Shown here: one piece after another, positions 27,164 through 36,786 of the stretch
Position numbering within the stretch: the stretch's first letter is position 1
Layout: the number at the start of each line of letters is the position of its first letter
Assembly: GCF_001999725.1 (NCBI RefSeq)
Contig: NZ_MDDP01000013.1
Span: 55,117-119,116 of the forward strand
Reading direction: 5' to 3'
DNA: 64,000 nt
Origin: Cellulophaga omnivescoria
GTDB lineage: Bacteria; Bacteroidota; Bacteroidia; Flavobacteriales; Flavobacteriaceae
The notes under the pieces: generated by a model
What the model was told of the DNA's origin: nothing
Seen by the model: the letters and a program-made list of their open reading frames with translations, nothing else
The model's database searches: none
Translations under genes and position numbers: made by a program

Positions 27164-28208
27164 TATAGTAGGTCTTTAAGGTATCGGTTTTAATAGTGTC
27201 TGTGCTTTTTAGTTTCCCTGTAAATTTTGGTGCTACAATACCTTTGTTAAAGTTTGTAATGCCAGTAAAAACACGTGCTTCATCCCAAAGGTTTTCGTTA
27301 ATAAAGGTTTGTAGTGTTTTGGAACCGCCTTCAATAATTACGCTAAGTATATTGTGCTTATGTAGAATATTGCAAATTTGCATAGCTAAAGGTTTTTTAA
27401 AATTTACACTTTCGTAAATAATACCTTGTAGTTGTTTGTTTTTGCTAAACTCTTTTGTTATTACAATAGTTTTTGCAGTCGTATTTAATATGTTTTTGCT
27501 TGCATCAACCTTTAAATTTTGATCTATAATAATTCTAGTAGGAGACTTTCCGTGCCAGTTTCTAACATCTAGTTTGGGATTGTCCTCTATAACTGTATTT
27601 GTGCCAACTAAAATACCTTGTTCTTCACTTCTCCATTGGTGTACAAGTTGTCTGGCTGCTTTTGTAGTTATCCAAAAAGGTTCTGGCGTGGCACTTCTTT
27701 TTTCTTGCAGTGGCGCAATAAAACCATCATTTGTTTCTGCCCATTTTAGTATAATATACGGCCTCTTTTTTTCATAAAAACATAAAAAACGCTTATGATG
27801 TTCTCTGCATTCTTTCTCTAAAACACCGGTTATTACATTGCACCCTGCGTTTTTAAGTTTTTTAATTCCGTTGCCAGACACTTTTTCATGCGGATCTTTT
27901 AACCCTATAATAATATTTGGTATTTTATGCTTAATAATTAAATCTGCACATGGCGGGGTTTTACCGTAATGAGAGCAAGGCTCTAAAGTAACATAAATGG
28001 TAGCCTCTTTTAAAACAGATTTATCTTTAACGTTATTTATGGCATTAACTTCTGCATGTGGACCCCCATAAGGAGAGGTAAAACCTTCTGCAATTATTCT
28101 ATTATTATGTACAATTAATGCGCCAACCATAGGATTAGGAAAAGTAGAACCTAAACCGTTTTTGGCAATTTGTATGCAGCGTAAAATGTATTTTTCATGT
28201 ATCTTCAC
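27156..28208 (-). CDS. ribD: Riboflavin biosynthesis protein RibD (deaminase/reductase)
   Basis: Bifunctional enzyme: deaminates then reduces the pyrimidine intermediate in riboflavin synthesis. The N-terminal deaminase has the zinc-binding motifs HAEVNAI and PCSHYGKTPPCADL (about residues 50-90); the C-terminal reductase contains EGGSKTLQTFINENLWDE. 350 aa is normal. A -7 element (28213-28220) ends 5 bp before the start, so the message is probably leaderless. It heads the operon ribD-HAD-EamA-yigZ. No FMN riboswitch (the leader is too short) is present. Confidence 0.96.
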   Translation of the reverse strand: MKIHEKYILRCIQIAKNGLGSTFPNPMVGALIVHNNRIIAEGFTSPYGGPHAEVNAINNVKDKSVLKEATIYVTLEPCSHYGKTPPCADLIIKHKIPNIIIGLKDPHEKVSGNGIKKLKNAGCNVITGVLEKECREHHKRFLCFYEKKRPYIILKWAETNDGFIAPLQEKRSATPEPFWITTKAARQLVHQWRSEEQGILVGTNTVIEDNPKLDVRNWHGKSPTRIIIDQNLKVDASKNILNTTAKTIVITKEFSKNKQLQGIIYESVNFKKPLAMQICNILHKHNILSVIIEGGSKTLQTFINENLWDEARVFTGITNFNKGIVAPKFTGKLKSTDTIKTDTLKTYYND

Positions 28209-28212
28209 TTCG

Positions 28213-28220
28213 CAAAAATA
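28213..28220 (-). promoter_or_regulatory. -7 element of ribD
   Basis: Minus-strand TATTTTTG, matching TAnnTTTG. It ends 5 bp before the ribD ATG (28208), so the transcript starts at or near the start codon. Confidence 0.55.
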
Positions 28221-28249
28221 GAATAATATTAAGATATAGTTTTTGTTTT

Positions 28250-28735
28250 ATGGATAATGTAGTTATTAGGCCAATTTTACAGAAAGATAATGCAGCTGTT
28301 GCAGAGGTAATTAGGCAAGTATTGGTAGATTTAGGAGTGCCAAAAGTTGGCACTGCCTATGCAGATAAATCCTTAGATTGTATGTATGAAAACTACAATG
28401 TACCTAAAGCAACATATTTTGTGGCGGAGCTAAACGGTAAAATTTTAGGATGTGCAGGAGTTGCACAATTAGAAAATTATGATAGTGATACCTGCGAATT
28501 GCAAAAAATGTACTTTTTAGAAGAAGCAAGAGGTAAAGGTTTAGGAAGTAAAATGATGGATGCTTGTATTTCTAAGGCGCGAGAATATCGTTTTAAAAAA
28601 TGCTATTTAGAAACAATGCCATACATGAAAGATGCACAAAAACTATATAAAAAAACAGGTTTTAAATATATAGATTGCCGTATGGGGGATACAGGGCATT
28701 ATTCATGTCCTGTTTTTATGTTATTAAATTTATAA
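28250..28735 (+). CDS. GNAT-family N-acetyltransferase
   Basis: A 161-aa acetyltransferase of the GCN5 superfamily. The CoA-binding part is intact: LQKMYFLEEARGKGLGSKMMDACISKAREYRF with RGKGLG as loop, then CYLETMPYMKDAQKLYKKTGFKY. Its N-terminus (VVIRPILQKDNAAVAEVIRQVL) is typical for a stand-alone member. The nearest neighbours are ribD (divergent, 41 bp) and prmC (same strand, 42 bp). Substrate unknown. Confidence 0.88.
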   Translation: MDNVVIRPILQKDNAAVAEVIRQVLVDLGVPKVGTAYADKSLDCMYENYNVPKATYFVAELNGKILGCAGVAQLENYDSDTCELQKMYFLEEARGKGLGSKMMDACISKAREYRFKKCYLETMPYMKDAQKLYKKTGFKYIDCRMGDTGHYSCPVFMLLNL

Positions 28736-28777
28736 GGGTAAGTCTGTAAAAAAATAATTAAGCCGCGGGTTTTAAGT

Positions 28778-29629
28778 ATGTTATTAAAAGAAATTAAGAA
28801 AATTTACCATATAGAATTGGCAGCTATTTACCCGACACAAGAGGTAGATAGTTTTTTTTATATGACAATAGAGCATTATTTAAAACTAGATCGTTTTATA
28901 CTAGCTTTACAACCTAATTATGTAATTAATAAAGAAGAAGAGGATGTTTTGTTTTTGGTAATTAATCAACTTAAAGAGCAAATTCCAATACAGTATATTT
29001 TAGGTACCGCACATTTTATGGGTTTAAATTTTAATGTAAACTCTAATGTGTTAATACCCAGACCAGAAACAGAAGAGTTAGTAAGTTGGGTTTTAGATGA
29101 AGTAAATGTTGATGAGGAAATTACAATATTAGATATAGGTACTGGTAGTGGTTGTATAGCAATAACACTAGCTAAAAATTTGCCAAAAGCTAAGGTGTTT
29201 GCTTTAGATGTTTCTAAAGAGGCAATAAAGGTTGCTAAAAGTAATGCAGAAGTTAATAATGTAGATGTAACCTTTATAGAGAAGAATATTTTAGAAGAAA
29301 TTAATTTAGCAGAAAAGTTTGATGTTGTTGTTTCAAATCCTCCATATGTTAGAGATTTAGAGAAAAGCGAGATGAGTGCAAATGTTTTAGAGCATGAGCC
29401 TAATTTAGCTCTTTTTGTTTCAGATACTAATCCATTAGTCTTTTACAAGGCTATCTCAAGTTTCTCTTTGAAGCATTTACGTAAAGATGGGAAATTATTT
29501 TTTGAGATTAATCAATATCTAGGTGAAAAAACAAAGCAACTTTTAGTAAATCATAACTATAAAAATATCTATTTAAAAAAAGATATTTTTGGTAATGATA
29601 GGATGTTAAAAGGACAGATAAATAGCTAA
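28778..29629 (+). CDS. prmC: Peptide chain release factor N5-glutamine methyltransferase PrmC
   Basis: Methylates the Gln of the GGQ motif in release factors RF1/RF2 using SAM. The 283 aa have an N-terminal helical domain (about residues 1-85), the SAM loop ILDIGTGSGCIAI, and the catalytic NPPY motif in VSNPPYVRDLEKSEM, which positions the glutamine. The HEPNLALF segment is also typical of the family. Length is normal. Located between a GNAT gene (42 bp) and ligA (71 bp). Confidence 0.96.
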   Translation: MLLKEIKKIYHIELAAIYPTQEVDSFFYMTIEHYLKLDRFILALQPNYVINKEEEDVLFLVINQLKEQIPIQYILGTAHFMGLNFNVNSNVLIPRPETEELVSWVLDEVNVDEEITILDIGTGSGCIAITLAKNLPKAKVFALDVSKEAIKVAKSNAEVNNVDVTFIEKNILEEINLAEKFDVVVSNPPYVRDLEKSEMSANVLEHEPNLALFVSDTNPLVFYKAISSFSLKHLRKDGKLFFEINQYLGEKTKQLLVNHNYKNIYLKKDIFGNDRMLKGQINS

Positions 29630-29688
29630 ACTAAATACAATAAAAATATCAATTCAGTTTATCAGATAATGAATAAAGCTGAATTTAA

Positions 29689-31695
<2,007 letters not shown>

Positions 31696-31699
31696 TTTT

Positions 31700-31719
31700 T
31701 AACACATGTAAGTGTTTTT
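31700..31719. terminator. Possible weak terminator after ligA
   Basis: Short stem AACAC / GTGTT (6-nt loop) followed by five Ts, directly after the ligA stop. The stem is only 5 bp, so the call is tentative. Confidence 0.35.
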
Positions 31720-31757
31720 ATTTGAGGTGTTTATCTTTATGTTTTTTATTTATATTT

Positions 31758-31783
31758 CATTTTGTTATATTTATAACAAAATG
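31758..31783. promoter_or_regulatory. Perfect 26-bp palindrome upstream of the hypothetical/dapA unit
   Basis: Two perfect 12-bp arms (CATTTTGTTATA at 31758-31769 and TATAACAAAATG at 31772-31783) separated by TT. It ends 28 bp before the -7 element at 31811-31818, so it lies just upstream of or over the -33 position. Likely an operator for a dimeric repressor or activator. It could also form a hairpin, but there is no T-run, so a terminator is less likely. Confidence 0.5.
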
Positions 31784-31810
31784 TTTTATTTAAAAAACAA
31801 AGTAGCTTTG

Positions 31811-31818
31811 TATCTTTG
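31811..31818 (+). promoter_or_regulatory. -7 element of the hypothetical/dapA unit
   Basis: TATCTTTG, matching TAnnTTTG. Transcription would start around 31823, about 45 nt before the ATG at 31867. Confidence 0.55.
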
Positions 31819-31866
31819 CATTAAATTGTGCTAGATAATAATTACATTTGTGTAAATGTAAATTGC

Positions 31867-32397
31867 ATGTTAAAAGGCATAAAAAATAAATTTAAGCGCA
31901 AGGCTGCTGTTAAATTTTTAAACGACAACAAAAACAAGCGTATGGCCTGTTCTAGGGTTAAAAAAGGAATTGCTAAAGTTGGTTGTATAGTAGATTTAGA
32001 TAATGTGCCAGATGGTACAATATTTAATGAGTTTATAAAGGAATTTTCATTACAGCCAAACGCATTAAAAATAATAGGGTATAAGGCAGAGCATGATAAA
32101 AACTCGCCTTACTCAACACCTGTTTTTTCTGAAGAAGATTTAGGTTGGGGAGCAAAAATAGAAAATAGTTACGCATTAGAATTTTTAGATAATGAGTATG
32201 ATATGCTAATAAGCTATTATACAGAAGAAAATTTACTATTGCAATTAATGACTATGCAATCCAAAGCCAGATTAAAAGTTGGTTTTGGTGAAATTGATGA
32301 GAATTTAAATGATTTAATCTTAAATATACCAAATAAAGATTTTAGCATTTTTAAAAATGAATTGGGAAAGTATCTCTCGGTTTTAAATGAAATATAA
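31867..32397 (+). CDS. Conserved hypothetical upstream of dapA (DUF6913-like)
   Basis: The start at ATG 31867 gives a 176-aa protein beginning MLKGIKNKFKRKAAVKFL; the longer reading adds 13 residues. It is soluble, with a basic first half and then alternating alpha/beta structure (GCIVDLDNVPDG, LKIIGYKAE, YDMLISYYTEENLLLQLMTMQSKARLKVGFGE). I recall the family as DUF6913, found before dapA in flavobacteria; no function is known. Its pair with dapA, separated by 55 bp and a 7-bp hairpin (32399-32426), suggests a role near lysine/peptidoglycan supply, but this is neighbourhood inference only. Confidence 0.8.
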   Translation: MLKGIKNKFKRKAAVKFLNDNKNKRMACSRVKKGIAKVGCIVDLDNVPDGTIFNEFIKEFSLQPNALKIIGYKAEHDKNSPYSTPVFSEEDLGWGAKIENSYALEFLDNEYDMLISYYTEENLLLQLMTMQSKARLKVGFGEIDENLNDLILNIPNKDFSIFKNELGKYLSVLNEI

Positions 32398-32452
32398 TAA
32401 GAACGTACTACTTATGGCGCGTTCTTAAATTTTGATTACTAAATTTATACGT

Positions 32453-33343
32453 GTGAAAGAATTAGTTGGTACTGGTGTTGCACTAGTTACACCTTTTAAG
32501 GAAGATTTGTCTGTAGATGTTACAGCATTAAAAAATATTGTTGAATACAATATAGCTAATGGTATTAATTACTTAGTGGTTTTAGGTACCACAGGAGAAC
32601 CGGCAACGCTAACGGAAGAAGAAAAACAGTTGGTTATAGATACTGTTGTTAAGGTTAATGCAGGTAGGTTACCTTTAGTTTTAGGGGTTGGCGGAAATAA
32701 TACAATGGCAGTAGTTGCAGAGTTAAAAAGTAGAGATTTAAGCAATTTTGTGGCTGTATTATCTGTTTCTCCTTATTATAATAAACCAACTCAAGAAGGG
32801 ATTTATCAACACTTTAAAGCCATTTCCCTAGCATCCCCAAAGCCAATAATCTTATATAATGTACCGGGTAGAACAGGTAGTAATATGTTGCCATCTACTA
32901 CGGTTAGGTTAGCAAAAGACTTTAGTAACATAGTTGCTATAAAAGAAGCATGCGGAGATATGGTTCAAATACTATCTATTATAAAAGATAAACCTAAAGA
33001 TTTTATGGTAATTTCTGGAGACGACTTTACGGCTTTGTCTACTGTGTTAGCAGGAGGGTCTGGAGTAATTTCTGTTATAGGACAAGGTATTCCGGCAGAG
33101 TTTTCTAAAGTTATTTCTCTTGGTTTAGAAAACAATGCAGCAGAAGCTCATCTGTTATACAACACTTTGCATGACGTTATAGATTATATATTTAAAGAAG
33201 GAAACCCTGCAGGTATTAAAGCTATTTACCAAAACCTAGGCTTGGCTACAGCAAAAGTTAGACTTCCTTTACTTGAGGCAACACCAGAACTAAAGTCAAC
33301 AATAAATACATTTATGAATAGCTTTAATAAGCAATTAGCTTAG
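32453..33343 (+). CDS. dapA: 4-hydroxy-tetrahydrodipicolinate synthase DapA
   Basis: Condenses pyruvate with aspartate semialdehyde, the first committed step to diaminopimelate and lysine. The Schiff-base lysine is in [10 protein letters not shown] and the catalytic Tyr in [10 protein letters not shown]. Further landmarks: [17 protein letters not shown] and [14 protein letters not shown] start it at GTG 32453 because the family begins [15 protein letters not shown]; the longer TTG reading adds seven residues. 296 aa is the usual size. With dapF in the same window this covers two steps of the same pathway. No terminator was seen after it. Confidence 0.95.
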   Translation: MKELVGTGVALVTPFKEDLSVDVTALKNIVEYNIANGINYLVVLGTTGEPATLTEEEKQLVIDTVVKVNAGRLPLVLGVGGNNTMAVVAELKSRDLSNFVAVLSVSPYYNKPTQEGIYQHFKAISLASPKPIILYNVPGRTGSNMLPSTTVRLAKDFSNIVAIKEACGDMVQILSIIKDKPKDFMVISGDDFTALSTVLAGGSGVISVIGQGIPAEFSKVISLGLENNAAEAHLLYNTLHDVIDYIFKEGNPAGIKAIYQNLGLATAKVRLPLLEATPELKSTINTFMNSFNKQLA

Positions 33344-33422
33344 ATATTCGCAATTTTAATGAAATTTTAAGTTAAAACTTAGCCAAAAACTACGGTTAAC
33401 AATATTCACATTCCTATTTTAG

Positions 33423-33449
33423 CGGTATAAAAAATGTTTTTTATATCCG
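33423..33449. promoter_or_regulatory. Imperfect palindrome over the -33 region of bamD
   Basis: CGGTATAAAAAA (33423-33434) and TTTTTTATATCCG (33437-33449) form an inverted repeat with one extra base in the right arm, 11 bp before the -7 element at 33461. Position suits an operator or a UP-like element; alternatively a dapA terminator. Undecided. Confidence 0.35.
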
Positions 33450-33460
33450 TATATAATGAC

Positions 33461-33468
33461 TAATTTTG
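33461..33468 (+). promoter_or_regulatory. -7 element of bamD
   Basis: TAATTTTG, matching TAnnTTTG. The transcript would start near 33473, which puts the ATG at 33485 about 12 nt in and argues against using the upstream ATG at 33473. Confidence 0.6.
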
Positions 33469-33484
33469 CAAAATGTTTTTAAGA

Positions 33485-34297
33485 ATGAAGAAATTATTAC
33501 CACTTTTATTGTTGGTGTTAGTCTTAGGCTCTTGTAGTGAATACCAAAAGGTATTAAAAAACCAAGACGTTAAGGCTAAGTATGAAATGGCCGAAGAGTT
33601 TTATGATAAGGGCGATTTTAAAAGAGCAAACCGTTTATTAGAACAAATAGTTTCTAATTACATAGGTAAGCCACAAGGAGAGCGTGTAATGTTTTTTCAT
33701 GCAAATAGTTATTATCAAATTAAAGATTATAACAACGCAGGCTATCAGTTTGAGCGTTTTGTAAAAGCGTATCCAAGAAGTGAAAAAGTTCAGGAAGCTT
33801 CTTTTTTAGGAGCAAAGAGTTATTCTTTTTTATCGCGTAAATATTCTTTAGATCAGACAGATACTGATAAGGCTTTGTTAAAGATACAAAACTTTATAAA
33901 CACGTATCCAGATTCTGAATATTTACCTGAAGCAAACGAAATTGCTGCTGCTTTAACTAGAAAAAAAGAGAAGAAAGCATTAGAAATAGCTAAACAATTT
34001 ACTAAATTAGGTGAGTTTTATGATTTAGAATACTCTATTTCTGCAATAAAAGCATTAGAAAACTTTATGTTAGATAATCCTGGATCTATATATAAAGAAG
34101 AAGCATTATATTACAAGGCGCTTGCAGCTTATAATTTAGCAATAAATAGTCATCCTAGTAAAAAGGAAGAGCGTTTAAAGGCTGCTAATGAAGCTAATGG
34201 TAAGTTAATGAAAACTTTTCCAGAAACAGAGTTTGCTAAAAAAGCAAATAATATGAAGGAAAGATTAGATAAAGAATTACAAAATTATTCAAAATAA
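33485..34297 (+). CDS. bamD: Outer-membrane assembly lipoprotein BamD
   Basis: Periplasmic lipoprotein of the BAM complex that folds outer-membrane beta-barrels. Lipobox VLGSC ends the signal peptide of MKKLLPLLLLVLVLGSC, so the start is ATG 33485; the ATG 12 bp upstream lies next to the predicted transcript start. The mature part is made of TPR-like helices (KYEMAEEFYDKGDFKRANRLLEQI, DYNNAGYQFERFVKAYPRSEKVQEA, LLKIQNFINTYPDSEYLPEA). 270 aa is normal for Bacteroidetes BamD. Followed by rpoZ after 16 bp, so the operon bamD-rpoZ-coaBC-porD-like is continuous. Confidence 0.95.
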   Translation: MKKLLPLLLLVLVLGSCSEYQKVLKNQDVKAKYEMAEEFYDKGDFKRANRLLEQIVSNYIGKPQGERVMFFHANSYYQIKDYNNAGYQFERFVKAYPRSEKVQEASFLGAKSYSFLSRKYSLDQTDTDKALLKIQNFINTYPDSEYLPEANEIAAALTRKKEKKALEIAKQFTKLGEFYDLEYSISAIKALENFMLDNPGSIYKEEALYYKALAAYNLAINSHPSKKEERLKAANEANGKLMKTFPETEFAKKANNMKERLDKELQNYSK

Positions 34298-34313
34298 ATA
34301 TTAGGCTATGAAT

Positions 34314-34640
34314 ATGAACGACTTGAAAAATTCAAAAGCAGCTGTATCTACAACTACAATTAATAAAAATGAGTTTGATGCTGGTACAGGAAATATATAT
34401 GAAGCAATTTCTATAGTTTCTAAAAGAGCAATACAGATTAACTCTGATATTAAAAAAGAACTTTTAGAGAAGTTAGAAGAATTTGCTACGTACAATGATA
34501 GTTTAGATGAAATTTTTGAAAACAAGGAGCAAATTGAGGTTTCTAAGTTTTATGAAAAATTACCAAAACCACACGCTTTAGCAGTAACAGAGTGGTTAGA
34601 GGATAGAATATACCACAGAAACACAGCGAAAGACTCATAA
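34314..34640 (+). CDS. rpoZ: RNA polymerase omega subunit (Rpb6-type)
   Basis: Small subunit that stabilises the beta' subunit of RNA polymerase. The 108-aa product matches the Bacteroidetes Rpb6-like omega: TGNIYEAISIVSKRAIQINSDIKKELLEKLEEFATYNDSLDEIFENKEQIEVSKFYEKLPKPHALAVTEWL. I choose the second ATG (34314, MNDLKNSKA) because family members start close to this point. The gene lies between bamD and coaBC, the standard order in flavobacteria, and touches coaBC with a 2-bp gap, indicating one transcript. Confidence 0.93.
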   Translation: MNDLKNSKAAVSTTTINKNEFDAGTGNIYEAISIVSKRAIQINSDIKKELLEKLEEFATYNDSLDEIFENKEQIEVSKFYEKLPKPHALAVTEWLEDRIYHRNTAKDS

Positions 34641-34642
34641 AA

Positions 34643-35851
34643 ATGTTAGGTGGTAAAAATATCCTTTTAGGAATAACCGGAGGTATTGCCGCATATAAAA
34701 CAACATTTCTTGTTCGCTTATTAATAAAAGCTGGCGCTAACGTTAAAATTATTTTAACGGATAGCGCCAGCTCTTTTGTTTCTCCTCTTACCTTAGCTAC
34801 GCTATCAAAAAATCCTGTATTAACATCTTTTGTTAGTGAGGATAAAGAAGAAGGAACATCTTGGAACAATCACGTTGAAATGGGGTTATGGGCAGATATT
34901 ATGGTTATTGCTCCGGCAACAGCAAATACTTTGTCTAAAATGGCAAATGGTGTTTGTGATAACTTATTGCTTGCAACATATTTGTCTGCTAAATGTCCCG
35001 TTTTTTTTGCTCCTGCAATGGATTTGGATATGTACAAGCATCCGTCTACTTTAGGTTCGTTTAGCAAATTAAATTCATTTGGTAATATTATTATTCCTGC
35101 AGGAAGTGGTGAGTTGGCTAGTGGTTTACATGGAGAAGGAAGAATGGCAGAACCCGAAGAAATTGTTAAGCATTTAAAACAATTTTTAAATTCTGGTTTG
35201 CCTCTAAGTGGTAAAAAAGTGGTTATAACAGCAGGCCCTACATATGAGGCAATAGACCCTGTGCGTTTTATTGGTAATCATTCCTCTGGTAAAATGGGGT
35301 ATGAGCTTGCTTTGGCGGCTGCAAATAAAGGAGCTAAAGTAGTTTTAGTTTCTGGCCCATCACACCTAACTATTTCGCATGATAATGTTACACTTGTACG
35401 TGTAAAATCTGCAGATGAAATGTATACAGAGGTGCATAAGCATTATGCAAAAGTAGATATAGCTATTTGCGCAGCTGCAGTAGCAGATTATAAACCTAAA
35501 ACTATAGCAGATCAAAAAATAAAAAAGAATGATGCTGAAATGCAGATAACTCTTGTAAAAAACAAGGATATCTTATTTTCTTTAGGAGAGCAAAAAGAGC
35601 ATCAATTTTTGGTTGGCTTTGCATTAGAGACGCAAAATGAGATAGAAAATGCTACTAAAAAGCTAAAAAAGAAGAATTTAGATATTATAGTGCTTAATTC
35701 TTTAAATGACAAAGGTGCTGGTTTTGGCAAATCAACCAATAAAATAGCTATCATAGATAAGAAATTAAATATAAAAACGTTTGAACTTAAGAGTAAGGCA
35801 GATGTAGCCTTAGATATTGTAAATGAAATTATTATAAAGACTAATGTATAA
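34643..35851 (+). CDS. coaBC: Bifunctional phosphopantothenoylcysteine decarboxylase/synthetase CoaBC
   Basis: Two successive steps of coenzyme A synthesis: joining of phosphopantothenate with cysteine (CoaB) and decarboxylation (CoaC). The N-terminal flavin half shows GGIAAYKTTFLVRLL and, near residue 130, FAPAMDLDMYKHPST in place of the textbook AMNxxM. The C-terminal synthetase half has ITAGPTYEAIDPVRFIGNHSSGKMG (about residues 192-216). 402 aa is normal. Its end overlaps the next gene by 8 bp, so the two are coupled. Confidence 0.96.
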   Translation: MLGGKNILLGITGGIAAYKTTFLVRLLIKAGANVKIILTDSASSFVSPLTLATLSKNPVLTSFVSEDKEEGTSWNNHVEMGLWADIMVIAPATANTLSKMANGVCDNLLLATYLSAKCPVFFAPAMDLDMYKHPSTLGSFSKLNSFGNIIIPAGSGELASGLHGEGRMAEPEEIVKHLKQFLNSGLPLSGKKVVITAGPTYEAIDPVRFIGNHSSGKMGYELALAAANKGAKVVLVSGPSHLTISHDNVTLVRVKSADEMYTEVHKHYAKVDIAICAAAVADYKPKTIADQKIKKNDAEMQITLVKNKDILFSLGEQKEHQFLVGFALETQNEIENATKKLKKKNLDIIVLNSLNDKGAGFGKSTNKIAIIDKKLNIKTFELKSKADVALDIVNEIIIKTNV

Positions 35852-36734
35852 ACTTGTAATTGCTTTTTTTTGTTTTGCTATTTTTTCTTCTGCTACAGCA
35901 CAAGAATTAAATTGTACAGTTACGGTAAACTCAGAGCAAGTAGGGCAAACCAACCAGCAGGTATTTAAAACATTAGAACGTGCACTTAATGATTTTATGA
36001 ATAAAACTAAATGGACAAATCGTGTTTTTAAAGAGCAAGAGCGCATAAATTCCAGAATGTTCATTACAATTACAGAATACTCATCAAGTAGTTTTAAAGC
36101 TAATATACAAATACAGTCTTCTAGGCCAGTTTTTAATACTTCTTATGAAACTCCTATATTTAATTATAAAGACAATCAGTTTAATTTTAACTACATAGAG
36201 TTTCAGCCTTTAGTTTACAATCAAAATACATTTGATTCTAACCTTGTAGGAGTCATGTCTTATTACGCATATATTATTCTTGGTTTAGATGCAGATAGTT
36301 TTGCGTTAGAAGGAGGTACAGAATATTTTAAAAAAGCACAAGGTATTGTTACACAGGCACAAGGTAGTAGTGCTGCAGGTTGGAGCCAGTCTTCTAGTGA
36401 AAGAACTCGTTTTGAATTGGTAGATAATATTTTATCTAATGCTTACAGGGAGTATAGAGTTGCAATGTATAATTACCATAGGAAAGGTATGGATGTACTT
36501 GCAGATAATAATAGTACAGGTAAACAAGTAATCTCGGGTACATTACGTCTGCTATCTACTATAGCAAAACGTAGAACAAATGCTTTTGTATTGCAAACTT
36601 TTTTTGATGCAAAATCTGATGAAATTGTAAGTATATTTTCTGATGGACCTAAAATGGATGTTGTAAAACTAAAAGAAGTTTTAAATACAGCAGCACCTTT
36701 TTATTCTAGTACGTGGAATAAAATAAAATATTAA
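35844..36734 (+). CDS. DUF4835 protein, PorD-like (type IX secretion associated)
   Basis: A secreted 296-aa protein: signal peptide MYKLVIAFFCFAIFSSATAQ, then a beta-rich region beginning ELNCTVTVNSEQVGQTNQQVFKTLERALNDFMNKTKW, which is the DUF4835 hallmark. The family is conserved at this place between coaBC and recN across Bacteroidetes, and I recall it named PorD in connection with the type IX secretion system; I could not check this. It overlaps coaBC by 8 bp. No lipobox cysteine in the signal peptide. Molecular role not established from sequence. Confidence 0.85.
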   Translation: MYKLVIAFFCFAIFSSATAQELNCTVTVNSEQVGQTNQQVFKTLERALNDFMNKTKWTNRVFKEQERINSRMFITITEYSSSSFKANIQIQSSRPVFNTSYETPIFNYKDNQFNFNYIEFQPLVYNQNTFDSNLVGVMSYYAYIILGLDADSFALEGGTEYFKKAQGIVTQAQGSSAAGWSQSSSERTRFELVDNILSNAYREYRVAMYNYHRKGMDVLADNNSTGKQVISGTLRLLSTIAKRRTNAFVLQTFFDAKSDEIVSIFSDGPKMDVVKLKEVLNTAAPFYSSTWNKIKY

Positions 36735-36756
36735 CCTTCGCTTTTTATATTATAAT

Positions 36757-36764
36757 TATATTTG
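36757..36764 (+). promoter_or_regulatory. -7 element of recN
   Basis: TATATTTG, matching TAnnTTTG, 23 bp before the predicted TTG start codon. The next bases form the perfect hairpin at 36766-36784. Confidence 0.6.
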
Positions 36765-36765
36765 G

Positions 36766-36784
36766 TGTAATTTTTAATTACACA
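36766..36784 (+). promoter_or_regulatory. Perfect hairpin in the recN leader
   Basis: GTGTAATT-TTT-AATTACAC, an 8-bp stem with a 3-nt loop, covers nearly all of the predicted recN leader, from next to the -7 element to 2 bp before the TTG start. As DNA it is a palindromic operator candidate; as RNA it could cover the ribosome-binding region. Confidence 0.45.
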
Positions 36785-36786
36785 AA

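Noticed and set aside
28180..28250. FMN riboswitch upstream of ribD
   Set aside because: Only 5 bp lie between the -7 element and the start codon, and no RFN-type conserved segments are present.
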